From assembly GCA_963556145.1 (NCBI GenBank), contig OY744464.1, forward strand, positions 3,038,001-3,102,000: DNA of 64,000 nucleotides. The letters are read 5' to 3'. Under the pieces are notes generated by a model, which worked only from the letters and a program-made list of their open reading frames with translations, was not told where the DNA came from and did no database searches. This DNA comes from Hygrocybe punicea. Lineage: Eukaryota > Basidiomycota > Agaricomycetes > Agaricales > Hygrophoraceae. The position numbers were made by a program, and so were the translations under genes. Shown one piece after another: positions 10,443 to 22,312 of the stretch (within the stretch, counting starts at the first letter, position 1; each line of letters opens with the position of its first letter).

Positions 10443-12608
10443 TCACAGCTCATCCCTACCTCTCGCATCCAAAGGCAAACACAGCGCCGGAGACGTCCCA
10501 GTTATCTGATACTCACACTTCTCCAGCTCTACTGATGTGAGAAGCTCATTCTGGGTTCCACACGACAACACGAGCTGTTCAGTAGAGAAAAGTAGTCAGT
10601 CAGTTGGGGACCAGTTGGGCAAGTGAAGTGGTGGTGCGTACCGCGACACTGCGCTGTGGTCCGTTCCAGCATCTAGCTCCTTCGTTGTATATTTGTTTGG
10701 TGTAGTAATCGGGCGTACCCGCCGTTGCGGTCACATTCCACGAGCTGAATTTACTAGCGAACGGGGCAACCTCGGTGTCAGAATGAACGTGAAACGGTCG
10801 GTATAACCAACCACATACCCAAGACTGAACGTGCTGCCACCATGCTTAGGCTTCTGTTTAGCTTCGTTAAACAGGCATATTTCATATGTGTATCTGCCCC
10901 GGAGGATGTCAGCCGGCCACTTTCGACACCACCATGAATACGTACTCTCCCGTATCCAGCTCCAGACAAGTTCCGTCAAGTTTCTTCCACTCACCTTCCG
11001 CTCCGAATCCGTTGACATCAAAAATGTCTTGGAGGTCTTCTTCTGCTTTCGTTTTCTCTTCGGTGGTGAGTTTGAGCTTACGCTCGGCGTCATTGAACGC
11101 TTGGCGGGCCTGAGTTGCCGCTATAATGCCGTTCTGAGACTGATGAGAACAGAATGCTCATGAATGCGAACCTGCTGAGCTATCCTTGACCCCTTGCAAG
11201 ATTCCTAAGGATTGCATCCATGATACAACGGTTTCTTTGACGATTTCATATTGAGACATCAGGGGATCAGGTATATAGGCAGATAGATTGAATACTTCAG
11301 TGGTTATCAATATGTGACGAGTATCATGAATGGAGAAAAACCTCACATGGAGTATCCGAAGGTGACGAACGAATATGCTCCTCATGTTCAAGGAGTAATG
11401 TAAGGTAGTCGGACTTCAGTAGACCATCGAGGTTCTCGTCCAGCATTTCAGCGGTCCACATGCCTTGCTCAAGCATCTCTTCCGGCGTCGTTGCGGGTTC
11501 GGCAACATCGTCGTTATCAGAGCCTTCTTCGTTCTCACCAACTTTGGCAAGACCGGCGTGAAACTCCCAACCACGGACGGCCTCCAGTACAGCCATGTCC
11601 TGGTAATTAGGGTTATACCCTGATCTCAGGGCGTCAAGGATGTCCCCAAGAGCCTTTTCACGCTCAAGATGTTTTTTGTATTCCCTTTGAAGAGATTTTA
11701 TTGCGAAAGAGTGGGTAATCAGAGAGGTATAGAGGGCTGTAAGAGGAATTAATACTTGCGAGCGTACAAGTCTTTATGTTGGCTTACGAGAAGTCTGTTT
11801 GTATTCTAGTGCTGCAGCTGAGAGGGACTCTGCTCGCTCTGCAATGTCTGTGACAGCCGTTAGACAACGCCTTCGGATGATGAGAGCTATAAGTACCTTT
11901 CAGACGTGCAACTTCTTTTTTTTGGACTGCAATATCTTGTTCCGATGATGAAAGAAGCGTTTCAAGACGTTTCTTCTCTTTGTGTGCGAACGCTATATAT
12001 GTCGACCGTATTTTAGCGCCCTGTGACACGTCCGGTCAATATGCGTTGAAGCGTCAACCACTGGATGACCCACAGTTTTTTGAATTTTGCGTTCTGCATC
12101 CCGTTTCTCCTTGAACGCCTTGCCAACCTCTTTGCAACGGTTGAGACACAGCCCCGAACGTTCATCCGTCCCGTCGCAGCATTCCGGTTCTAAAAAACCA
12201 GAATTCTCTCGAGTCCCACAAAGTACATGTACGACGGGACACACCACAAAGGCCGTCGTTTACCCTTGAGCTTGGGATGCTGGCTCCAACGTGACCTTCG
12301 TTCCGGCAGTAGAAAGTACTGTTTATACATGCACTCGTGCCTTTCGAGACCGTAGTTCAGCCACGCCAATTCAATTCTATATAGCAGGTCTAACCTGGCT
12401 CGTCGCTGCCATCCGGGCAGTCACAATAATCATCATTTACGGACAGCCACGAGATCTCCTTCGAGCCGTCCAGACATCGCCAAGTACCAGAATTTTGGGG
12501 TTCGTATCGCGAAAGGAGAGCTGGCGCCACGCCAAATGACCTTCCAAGGCCACCAAAGACGGGAAAGGGTAAAGCTAAGAGAGTGAAAAAGAGCGAGTTA
12601 TAAACCAT
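10443..12608 (-). CDS. GTB1: Glucosidase II beta subunit (protein kinase C substrate 80K-H family)
   Basis: The protein is the non-catalytic partner of ER glucosidase II, which trims glucose from N-glycans. Eleven minus-strand exons can be placed from 12608 to 10443. In order: a signal peptide ([19 protein letters not shown]), two LDLa-like Cys-rich modules ([15 protein letters not shown] and [14 protein letters not shown]), a coiled-coil region, an acidic region, and a C-terminal mannose-6-phosphate-receptor-homology domain ([70 protein letters not shown]). It ends in RDEL, an ER-retrieval signal. One junction near 11134-11190 is uncertain: phase is kept only with a weak GTCAAG donor. The start lies about 165 bases from the divergent DUF6593 gene. 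Confidence 0.93.
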
Positions 12609-12773
12609 GACCCAATTCCAAGACTCGGACGTGTCTGCCGACCGTTTGCGGGCATTCAAGCGGAAGTCTAAATCGTCTATTACGCCGAGCCAGCTCTCAA
12701 TTTCAGGAACAGTTATGCCCGGAGGATACAAGATAAAGTCTGGACCTGACAGGTCGGACTGGAATGCCCCCTC

Positions 12774-13439
12774 ATGTCCGTCGAAACTCTTACGTTCACC
12801 AACGACTGCCCATGGAACACTACCCTCGTCGATCCTGACGGTGCTCTGCACTACCGAGTTACCACTTCTTCTGCAAGTAAGAATAACTTGACCACCGTTC
12901 GCAACGACCGTAACATGAGCATCGCCACTCTGGAATGGAGAGATTTCCTGTCCGACAAGGTAGCGCTTGGGGGTAACAGGGCAAACAGCATTAATCACTG
13001 GATGAAAAAGAGTTTAATCCCATTCAAGTCGTGAGTGATATCTGGTGAACGAGGACGTCGGATTCGAAACAGAATTGGTTCCCAGGACAGCAAGATTCAA
13101 AGATGACTTCGGGCGAGGTTATGTATGGCAGGGTAACGGGGCCGGACTCGCATTACAGGTGAGTGTTCTGTGTCATCATTCCAACCACTGAGTCGAACCT
13201 TCCCCAATCAGCTTTGCACTGCGGACGACCTCTCCACGCCAATCGCACGGTTTCTAAAATCCCGCAACCGTGGAGACGCTGAACAACCGCTGGCAACTAT
13301 TCCTGCCAAGCTGGTCCTTTCCGCTCGAGCGCTAGAAATCCGAGATACGGTCATTGTGTCTCTTCTGTTTTTGGAGAAAGCTCGTCGGATGAAAGAGAAC
13401 GCCATTGGTGATCACAGTTTTATTGTGATGGCGGGGTAA
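12774..13439 (+). CDS. DUF6593 domain protein
   Basis: Three exons, 12774-13030, 13086-13158 and 13212-13439, give about 185 residues. The pattern is that of the basidiomycete DUF6593 family: SVETLTFTNDCPWNTTLVD, an LHYRVTT strand, a TTVRND segment, an ATLEWRDF strand, then RFKDDFGRGYVWQGNGAG, and a C-terminal helical stretch with RALEIRDTVIVSLLFLEKARR. The family has a tubby/scramblase-like beta-barrel look but no assigned role. It is transcribed away from GTB1 from a shared short promoter. A long minus-strand frame across exon 1 is an antisense shadow. Confidence 0.8.
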
Positions 13440-13579
13440 AAATCAGTTTGGGCGTAGCACTGTAAAATCGATTAGTCACCGTAATACTATTAGATTACAT
13501 AACCAGCATTTCAAATCCCGATACCCTATAGACCTCCTCGAGCTACGCATTCTCGAAACAACGCGGGGCCTTCAAAGCA

Positions 13580-14080
13580 ATGGTAAGTGTATAACTTTTA
13601 CCGTCAATTTGTTGGATGCTCCTGGTCGACGCTGTTGGGCATGTCTGGTCCATAGTTTCGATGGATGCTTGGTGATCAGCTTGGATGTGGTTGGCGATCC
13701 TGATATTTTGTGTTTTCAGGCCAAAGCTAAAGCAGCGCCAACATCATCTGGCGGCGGCAAAGCCGCAAAGAAAAAGAAATGGTCAAAGGGAAAGGTGAAA
13801 GATAAGGCCCAGCATGCTGTCACGCTCGACAAGGCAACATACGACCGCATCATCAAGGAAGTCCCCACCTTCAAGTTCATCAGCCAAAGCATTATTATCG
13901 AGCGTTTGAAAGTGAATGGCAGTCTTGCGCGTATCGCGATCAGACACTTGGAGAAGGAGGGACAGATCAAACGGATCATCCATCACTCCTCACAGTTGGT
14001 GTACAGTACGTCCACACCCTCATTGCGCCCTTCATCAACTAAAAGCCTGTTCAGCGCGGGCAACGACAGGCGCAGATTAG
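13580..14080 (+). CDS. RPS25: 40S ribosomal protein eS25
   Basis: Small-subunit ribosomal protein, about 104 residues. Exon 1 holds only the ATG (13580-13582), directly followed by a GTAAGT donor; exon 2 is 13720-14005 and exon 3 is 14055-14080. The protein has the lysine-rich N-terminus (KKKKWSKGKVKDKAQHAV), the winged-helix core (DKATYDRIIKEVPTFKFIS, ERLKVNGSLARIAIRHLEKE) and the end HHSSQLVYTRATTGAD. The last exon is needed to give the family's YTRAT ending. Intron 1 (137 nt) is long for this window. Confidence 0.93.
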
Positions 14081-14339
14081 CTCCTCCGATCAATCGTCCT
14101 TTTTTATCATGTACCCCCCTGCCCGCTGCACAGAAAAATATAGCGTCAAACAAATCAATATTCCTCAGCTGTGAACCAGAGCCAGTGATTTGACTTTCCA
14201 ATGCAATGACTTTGCAACCAATATCTACACAGCTTCATAAATTCATAAATTCGCACACTGGCGTACTGCCAGTGATAATTGTGTCACCGTTTGCAGTGCA
14301 CAAAACAGCATCCGTGACTGTAAACAACCCTTCGACACT

Positions 14340-16693
14340 ATGAATCACTTAGATCAAGAAAACTATTACATTGGCGTCGATGTAGGCACTGGCTCTGTGC
14401 GTGCTTCCCTCGTCAAAAAGGATGGCAGCACCGTTGCTTCATCCACCCATGATATCGCGACTTTCCGCGATCCCGACGATCACCGCATCTTCGAGCAATC
14501 ATCCACGAACATCTGGTCCGCAATATCCACCGTCATCCGATCGCTGCTGTCTGAATCACAGGTCGTCTCCTCTGCGGTAAAGGGACTCGGTTTCGACGCT
14601 ACCTGTTCTCTCGCTGTCTCGGATAACATCTCTGGCGAACCCGTGGTCGTCACAAGAGGCGACATGCTAGGGCAGACCGGGGACCGCGATGTCATTCTGT
14701 GGGCTGACCACCGGGCGGAGAGAGAGGCTGAGCTCATCAACAGCACTGGATCCATCGTGCTGGACTACGTTGGCGGCACCATGAGCGTAAGTATGTCAAG
14801 AAATTCCTTCCCCATTGTCCTTGGGCGGCCCCCATTCCTCACAAGATCCCCGGTATAGCTTGAAATGGAACTTCCCAAGATCCTTTGGCTGAAGAAACAC
14901 ATGAAACAGGAGCTGTTTGCTCGCTGTCAGTTCTTCGACCTGCCAGATTTTCTTACCTATCGCGCCACGGACGACAGCACTCGGTCCTCGTGCTCTCTTA
15001 CTTGTAAATGCTCATTCATTCCCCAGTTGGGCTGGCAGGCAGCTTTATTCCACAGGATCGGGCTGTCAGAGTTCGTCGAACGAGACTATGAGCAGATCGG
15101 CGGAGCCACCAAGGGAGCGGTTCTTACCGCCGGCCTGCCCGTTGGGAAAGGCTTATCAAAGAAGGCTGCGGCGGAACTTGGACTCGTCGAAGGTACTCCG
15201 GTCGGCAGTGGCTTGATTGATGCGTGAGTGGAGTCTGCGGTTGCACTTGACTCTTGGGGTCGATATATATCCTTGCCGATCACCAGTAAAGATATGCAGG
15301 ATGGTTGGGGACCGTGGCTGCGCGATATCAAGAAAACGGGCCGAATCTAACTGTCGCGCCTACCCTCGAGGAATCGAGGTACCGCCTTGCTGCCGTGGCA
15401 GGTACAAGCACTTGTCACCTGGTGCAGGTTGGTTTCCTGTCTCCCACCTTGTTCGCAATCTGACCAGCGCGTGGAGAGCCCGGAAGGTGTTTATGTCAAT
15501 GGCGTATGGGGCCCTTACAAGGTGACTAACTAATGGCTCCTCCTTGACGCCATCGATTTTTCTGATGTTTCGTTGCGCAAGGATGCTGTATTTCGCGGGT
15601 GGTGGATGAACGAAGGCGGCCAGTCGTCAACTGGACAGGTGAGTGTGCATTCTGCAATTGTTTTTGTAGAGTTATTGATGTTATATAAAACTCTGCCAGC
15701 TCATCGATTTCATGCTAACCACCCACCCAGCGTATCCCAAGTTGGAGGAACTAGCGAAAACGGGCGATTTCGATATCCACTCAGGTTTGTCAACGAACGC
15801 ACAACAAACGCATACCAAAAGCTTAATACCCACCGGCAGTCCTGCAAGACTTGCTCGAGAGATTGCGAGTGGGAAGCAATGTAGAGAGTCTCACAGAACT
15901 TACCAAGGACATGCACCTTTATCCCGATTTCCATGGTCGGTCTCTTCCTTTGGGCATTCCTGATATTCGCCATGTATAATATCTATACCCAGGCAACAGG
16001 TCTCCGATCGCAGATCCACGTATGCGAGGTTCCATTGTCGGACTCGAGCTCGTACGTGTCTAGACAACACATATTGACATAACCCTGGTCATTGTCATTG
16101 ACGGTCGAAATGAAACGGGGCAGGACGACGGCCTGTCCGACCTGGCCCGCAAATACCACGTCACACTAGAAGCCATCGCGCTGCAAACCAAACACATCAT
16201 CGGCGAGATGAATGCCCAAGGCCACAGCATCCGCTCGATCCATGTATCGGGCAGCCAAGCCAAGAATGCACTGCTCGTGCAGCTCTTTGCTGATGCCTGC
16301 AACATGCCCGTTGTTTTGCCATTCTCGCCCACTGACTCCGGGGGTGCTGTGGTGTTGGGCGCCGCGATGCTTGGTCGGTTCGCTGCGGAAACTGCCAGTG
16401 CTGGTGTCGCAAGTGCAGTGCTAGCGGGATCTGGGGCACAGGGAGAGATGCTGTGGGAGATGATGGTTGGTGGTCACTTTTTTTTTTGGCGGGTCCCTAA
16501 ATCTCTTGACGTGTTGTTTGTGTGCGCGGGGTCTTTTCGATTGCAGGTTGAGATGACTCCTCCGGGGAGGCAGATACTGCCTGCAGCGAATCCCAAGAAG
16601 AAAAGATTACTGGAAGCCAAGTACAAGATATTCAGAGAATCTATTGACAACCAGAAGCGTTGGAGACGAGAGATGGAGGATGCCCTGTTATAA
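14340..16693 (+). CDS. FGGY-family carbohydrate kinase (ribulokinase-like, YDR109C/human FGGY type)
   Basis: Nine or so exons encode a protein that probably phosphorylates D-ribulose or a related sugar in the cytosol. Visible marks are the N-terminal phosphate loop YYIGVDVGTGSVRAS, DATCSLAV, LWADHRAEREAE, CHLVQ, NEGGQSSTGQLIDF, HGNRSPIADPRMRGSIVGLEL, IHVSGSQAKNALLVQLFAD and DSGGAVVLGAAMLG (C-terminal ATP site). One acceptor (15291) must be taken at AAAG, not the nearer CCAG, to keep GLIDAYAGWLGT. The C-terminus ends RREMEDALL. It lies between the two ribosomal protein genes and converges on uL2. Confidence 0.9.
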
Positions 16694-16865
16694 ATGATGG
16701 ACATTATAAAGTCTCATGAATGGGCACGAAGACATGATTCAATGGTGTTAAACCAAGAGGCATGACACTCCAAGTTCCATGACCTTGACATATAATAATG
16801 CAAGGCTGCATACAACAAGGATTTTGTGACGATAAGCGATGACATGCCAACGCCCCCTCTCTGCC

Positions 16866-17834
16866 TCAAACCTCCTTGACTTTGACTGTACCACGCAGGA
16901 GACCAGTCTGGGAGGGATTTCAATTCAGAAGGTACAGGATGAAATATTACAAAGAACACGTACCCGACGAGCGGCGATAAGACCGACTTTCTGACCAGGA
17001 ACAGCCGAACGGGCGATTGTTGATGCTTTACCGATATGCTGATGGTTACCACCACCGTGAGGATGGTCTACAGGATTCATAGCAACACCACGCGTACGGG
17101 GCCAGCTGAAATCGACGTCAAGGATTGGTCGTTACAAGATAAATAACAACGGACTTGTAACGCTTGGCCTTGAATTTGTGGTACGCGCGACCGGCTTTGA
17201 GGAGAGGTTTATCGATACGCCCGCCCCCTGCAACGATACCGACGGTTGCGCGTGCAGCACCTGATATGGTCTTCTTTGCGCCACTCGGTAGGCGGATGCG
17301 AGATTTATTATCGTCGGGTGAGTGGCCGATGACGGTTGCGTAGTTTCCGGACGTGCGGGCAAGGGCGCCACGGTCACCTGGTTTTTCCTCGATGTTGCAT
17401 ACGATTGTACCTTCGGGACATTGGGATACGGGGAGGACGTTGCCGACGGCGAGAGTTGCTTTCTTGCCGCAGTAGACGAATGCACCGGTGTGGAGACCTT
17501 CTGTTGCGATGAAAGTTTCTTTGCGGAGTTTGTAGCGGTAAGGGTCGCGGAATACGACACGAGCGAGAGGTGCACCGCTGACAGAAATAGGCAAATGTGG
17601 GTGGGAAGAAGGATTGGTGACTCACCGGCCTGGGTCATGAATAATCTCCTTGACGATACCGCGGATGTAGCCATTTCGTTCGGCATAGTCGAGAGCACGA
17701 AGGCGAGCGGGTGCCTTGTTGTGATGAGTGTGGGCCTTGAACTGAAGTTGGGTTCAGTAGAAGGTCATTATGGAAGGCGTAAGAACACGCACTATAGCGT
17801 GCGAGCGCCTTTGTGCCCTGATAACCCGACCCAT
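16866..17834 (-). CDS. RPL2: 60S ribosomal protein uL2 (L8/RPL2)
   Basis: Five minus-strand exons run from [14 protein letters not shown] (17834-17793) to [13 protein letters not shown] (stop at 16866), about 254 residues. Conserved blocks are [78 protein letters not shown] (with the histidine-rich peptidyl-transferase-centre loop) and [12 protein letters not shown]. The exon ending KAKRY uses a GTCCGT donor. This is a core large-subunit protein. It converges with the FGGY kinase, with about 170 bases between stops. Confidence 0.96.
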
Positions 17835-18700
17835 GTATTAATCTAGAGGGACAGTAGGGGGTTAGCGATGTTGTAGAGCAAGTCATCGGAAAATGGCAAA
17901 AGCCATCCACCCAAGTGGGGCATCGATTTCGAGCAGAATCTCCCCTATGAGGGCTCGCAGACGAAGCCAGAAGCAGCCAAGGATGCGAGTCTGTGGGGAA
18001 TACACTCACATAAATTGGGAATGGCGTGAACTTGCGGAGGATGCGGATGTGGGTGAGATTGTGGCGCCCAATCGGAGTTGTAATTGCCCGGAGAATGCCG
18101 GTGAAGGGCAGGGTGCGCGCTCAGCAGTCTCACAGCGGCTGAGAAACGGCAGGAACGTGTGTATCAGGAACGGGCAGATTAATATGATTGGAAGGCTGTG
18201 TCTGGGTGCAAAGACTACTGCAAGACAACAGTGCATCAAGATCTGCGGTGACAAGAATAAACGGCCATTGAAATGAGTGACATGATCTGAAATAGGGGAC
18301 AGAATTTCAGACATGTCCGCTGTTAGACCGTGTGGAATGTATAAAAGGGCGAGTTGCTTAGACTACGCAGTGTACTGTCCGTTTCCCCCCTTCCCCCTTG
18401 ACCAGCTGCAGCCTGTGACACGATGAGCTTCAAACTCCGAGGGGTGAGGCACGGTGCAGCGGTCACACGGGCTTGCACCCTGACAAGCAAATTGCGACCA
18501 ACTGGCATTCCAAGTTCCCGCATTGATATCTGGCAGGCTGATAACCGTTACTCTCAGGCTGATTGCAGCCACCAGGTACTGACTGACAGAGCCAGATCTA
18601 GCGGCTATCGTGTTTTCGGCTGCAACGCACCGAAGCCACCGTTGTCCCATTGCAAAAACCCGCTTCCGAGTCGAGTCCCTGCTACCGGGTTCGCTCTTAC
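17835..18700. promoter_or_regulatory. Divergent intergenic region between uL2 and the SS18-like gene
   Basis: This 866-base gap separates the start of uL2 (minus) from that of the SS18-like gene (plus). A clear TATA box, tataaaag, lies at 18340-18347 and is followed by a pyrimidine-rich tract (18380-18400), a common layout at fungal transcription starts. Frames in this stretch on both strands have no recognisable protein content. Confidence 0.45.
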
Positions 18701-20274
18701 ATGATTCATCTCGATCGCAATCGCAACCACCATCCCCAACTCTTGCAAAGCCCTGACCACAAAATTTTGTCCTACGATCAGTCCTTCGACAATTATTTAA
18801 TTCATTCTCTCATCCCCCCACCCAACCTCGACCCGTCCCCTACTCCCCCACATGCCTCTCCCCCGAGAGACCGAAGCTCATCCTTGTCCCCCCTCCCAGA
18901 TACCGCCTCCCCCTCAACTCGCCCCGATTCCCAAATCCCACAGCACTCTCCCTCTCCAGCCGTCGACCCCTTGCCTCTGAACCCCCTTCCACAGGAGGAG
19001 GAAGAGTCCCACCAGCTCCGCGAGGAGGAAGAGGAAGAGGAGCCCCACCCTGTTTCCACTTCCCGGCAGTCCACTCCCCTGAGCGATCTATCACCCCCCC
19101 CAGACCAGGACGGCGGCCCTGCAGAACCTCACCTCGATGCACCAGCCGAGGCTGGAAAGCCGCTGGACGTCGTTGCGCAACCTACACCCCCATCCCCTAA
19201 TGCCCCACCAACGCCTTTGGATCCGCTTCCTCCACTCAAGGCCGAGCGGTCTCCTTCGGCTGCGAGCTCACACTCACCAGCTACACGGATGGCTTCCTCA
19301 ATCGAACCGACCGTCACCACTCCTCAACACCCTCCATCAAGTCGTCCAGCGACAGCCTCTCCCATTCCGCCCAACGATTCCAAAGTTACCACAATACTCG
19401 AACTCAATGCCGAGCTGTTAAAGTGCTTACTTTGTCTTTTCTTGTTGTCCACGTGGCTCCACTTAGCTTATTGCTCAATGTCCTCCTCTTTGTTTGTTTC
19501 AGAGTTTCAATAGAATTTCAAGCGCGCGCCATTCCAATGAGCGAACCCAGATTCCAACAGTCAGTTCATCTATTTCCTGATCGTCACGCTCCTTCTCATC
19601 TCGAGCCAGAATCTCCGTTCGGTTGCAGTCGAATCTTGCATGGCTGGCAGCTGCTGCCGATCAGAGCCGTCAAGGGGTACGTCATGATACCCAATCATGA
19701 TCTCCCCTTTATTTCTCACAAGTTTTTTTATTTCTGTTTTTGCGTCATCTTACAGAGTCACAGCAATATGCCACTGCCTCTTATGGAATGTCCGGCTCTA
19801 GTGGATTTTGCATCAATGGAGCGCATCCAAAAGCTGTACTCTGATTTGCCATCAGTATTTGCCAAGGAAATCGCACGAAGGCAGCAATTGGTCAACGCCC
19901 ACATCCCTTCCTCGAACCCCATTCTTAAACGTGATCGATCCGACGAATCCGTACCAGATTCCGTCAGTAAACGTCGGGATACCGGTGAGAGCAAATCGAT
20001 GCCCCCTCCCGCAGTCCCTTCGTTGTCGATCTCGTCCAGCCCAGGCCAAACTAACTTCCCCTTGCCAATGCCCAATGGCAATGCTACCTCTATGCTTCCA
20101 CCTTCACAATCACCGAACACCTCCATGGCACTGCCTAGACTTGCTCCTGGACTTCCTCTCAACACCGCAGAGGCACAGGCTGCTGCATCATCTCGGGAAC
20201 GGGCGAGGCAGTTACAAATCCGGCAAGCTATCCAACACCAACAGCAGCACCAGCAGCACCAGCACCAGCAGCAT

Positions 20275-20325
<51 letters not shown>

Positions 20326-21946
20326 TTGCAAGCGCAAAGTTCCCGGCAAATGTCGCCTTCCTCCGGTACTAACCCACCGCATCCGCAACACCAGCCCCAA
20401 CAGAATGCCGTTCCAGGTCCCTCGACAATAACAAATAATAATCCTAGTATCACCAATATGCTAGCGACATTTGGCCCCAAGGCCGCCCAGAATTATCAGA
20501 TCCTGCAGAACCCGTCGCATCCGTTCGTCCAGTACATGATGCAGGCTGTTCCAGGGTTCTCGTCGCTCTCAGTACAACAACAGCTACAGCGGATGCAGAT
20601 TGTGCAGGTGAGTTTCTTTTTTTTTTGTGTGTGTAGTCGTAATGTGAATATTCTGTCTGAAAATCCAGGCGGCTTTGCAGACAAGATCTCAGCAACTGAA
20701 CCAGCAACAAGCGTCCTCCCAGCAGCGAAATACGGCGCTCATGCCCCCTATGCAGAACAGCGCCATGCAGTACCCCGTCCAAAATGCCACGCCGAGTTCA
20801 CCGGCATCACATCACTCCCCGATAATGCCGCAAATGCTGTCATCACAGTCGCCCCAAAATCCGATGTTCCCGGCAGGACATCTCAGCCGAGATAACAACA
20901 CCCTAATGGAACCTCGAATAGCCAGCTCGTCAACAACGTCGTCGTCGTCGTCATCATCATCGAACGTGGCGACATCGTCATCGTCGTCTCAACAAACACT
21001 GCTGCCTGCTGGCATGAATCTCAATAATCTCACCTCACAACAACGGCAATTGGTCCTTCTTCACCAACAGCAGGTAATGCGTGGCCACAACAGCATCAAC
21101 AGCAGCAGCAACAACAATCCAAATCCGGGGAACATGATAAATGCCCAGCAGGTCTACCAGGAGCGGATGCGGCAGGAACAGCAGCAGCGGATGGCACAAG
21201 CACACCATCACCACCACCAAGCTAGTTCACCGAATCATGTCGGGTCACCAATGTTGTTACCCGGTGGAGACTCCTTCCCGACGCTACGTTCCAACTCGGC
21301 TATTCCAGGCATCGCGCGGAGTACCCGGTCGCCATCGGAAACGGCGTCTTCACCAATGACTCCCCGGGTCTCTTCTGCCTCTGTGAGGTCGTCGTCGATG
21401 CAGCAGGAGGATTACCAACGATTAATTCACGCCCAGCAGCAACAGCAACAGGCACAGGCACAGGCACAACAAGCACAAGCGATCCGGTCGTTGGCAGGGC
21501 ATAGTCCTGTTGGGTTCAATCCGAGTTGGCCACAACAACATCAACAACATCAACAACATCAACATCAACAACAACAACAACAGAATCCTCAACCGCAACA
21601 GCAGCAAATAATGCAGATGGGAGGTCTTGTTCAGAACCCATCGTACGCGATGTCTCCAACGGGACTTGGAGGTGGTGGTGGTGGTGGTGGTGGTGGTGCA
21701 TCGTTTGGGGGGCCGCCATCGCCTAGCAACAGTCAGAGTTGGACACAAGGGCCAACAGGTGGTCATTATCCATTTTCTCCGTCGCCAAGTGGCGGTGGAC
21801 ACGTCCTTCACGATCACGTTCAAACACGGCACCTGTCCTCGACACCAGCACCTCAGCAACAGCAGATGTCACTTCAAAACAGCAGTCCAACGATGGAGCC
21901 ATCACTCTCGGGTGATTTTGATGTCTTCAACTGGGGCCAGCAATAG
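18701..21946 (+). CDS. Glutamine-rich SS18-like (SSXT-domain) transcription coactivator
   Basis: Five exons, 18701-19422, 19503-19559, 19610-19676, 19756-20607 and 20669-21946, give about 991 residues. Residues 1-230 are Pro/Ser/Glu-rich. The short central block TTILELNAELLKVSIEFQAR ... RLQSNLAWLAAAADQS, spanning four exons, matches the SSXT helix of SS18/SYT, which in animals joins BAF (SWI/SNF) remodelers. Then come PLPLMECPALVDFASMERI, a polyglutamine tract (about 20275-20324 as CAACAG repeats), further Gln/Ser/Asn-rich sequence and a polyglycine run (about 21669-21697). It ends SGDFDVFNWGQQ. A nuclear role with SWI/SNF is inferred from the domain only. An in-frame ATG at 18650 is possible but less likely. 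Confidence 0.72.
20233..20330 (+). repeat. CAG/CAA polyglutamine repeat
   Basis: Alternating CAACAG and CAGCAC/CAGCAT codons encode about 30 Gln/His residues, with an uninterrupted Gln run at about 20275-20324. The antisense strand reads as polyleucine, a shadow and not a gene. Confidence 0.9.
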
Positions 21947-22312
21947 TAATGTGTTGACGGGGCGTGGGGTGGGGCGTGATTAGTTATTTTACCTTATTGT
22001 TTTTCTGCCTTTTTCTATTCTTTCTGTTCCTTCTCTCTTCTTCTGCTCCTGATGTCCCTGTTTTACCTACCCTTATTTGTGGAACTTTCGGTGATAACGA
22101 TACCTCTGCTGTGCCGATTTTTTTCAAATCAGATTGAAACTGTACGTACACATGTAATAGCGCGTAGAGTTGCAAAATATAAATCAGGCACGTAGTGATA
22201 TCGGTAGCAGTTAAGGATAAATAATGCGTTTCCAACAGTACAGCCCGTCGCCGAATGTCACCGTATACCTCTTTCCCGGGTACCGCCATACGGCAGGAAA
22301 CTGCGATCCATA
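21947..22312. other. Intergenic, tandem genes
   Basis: This holds the trailer of the SS18-like gene and the promoter of the SH3 gene. A T- and C-rich run (about 21985-22075) follows the stop. No gene or repeat is visible. Confidence 0.5.

Noticed and set aside
12390..12998. A 202-codon minus-strand frame
   Set aside because: Its last part is the true first exon of GTB1 (from 12608). The upstream part is antisense to DUF6593 exon 1, whose spliced plus-strand product has a family pattern.
18640..18690. tRNA-like B-box string (cgagtcgagtccc)
   Set aside because: No matching A-box or cloverleaf could be drawn around it.
20212..20480. Minus-strand polyleucine and polycysteine frames
   Set aside because: They are the antisense of the CAG/CAA tract in the SS18-like gene.
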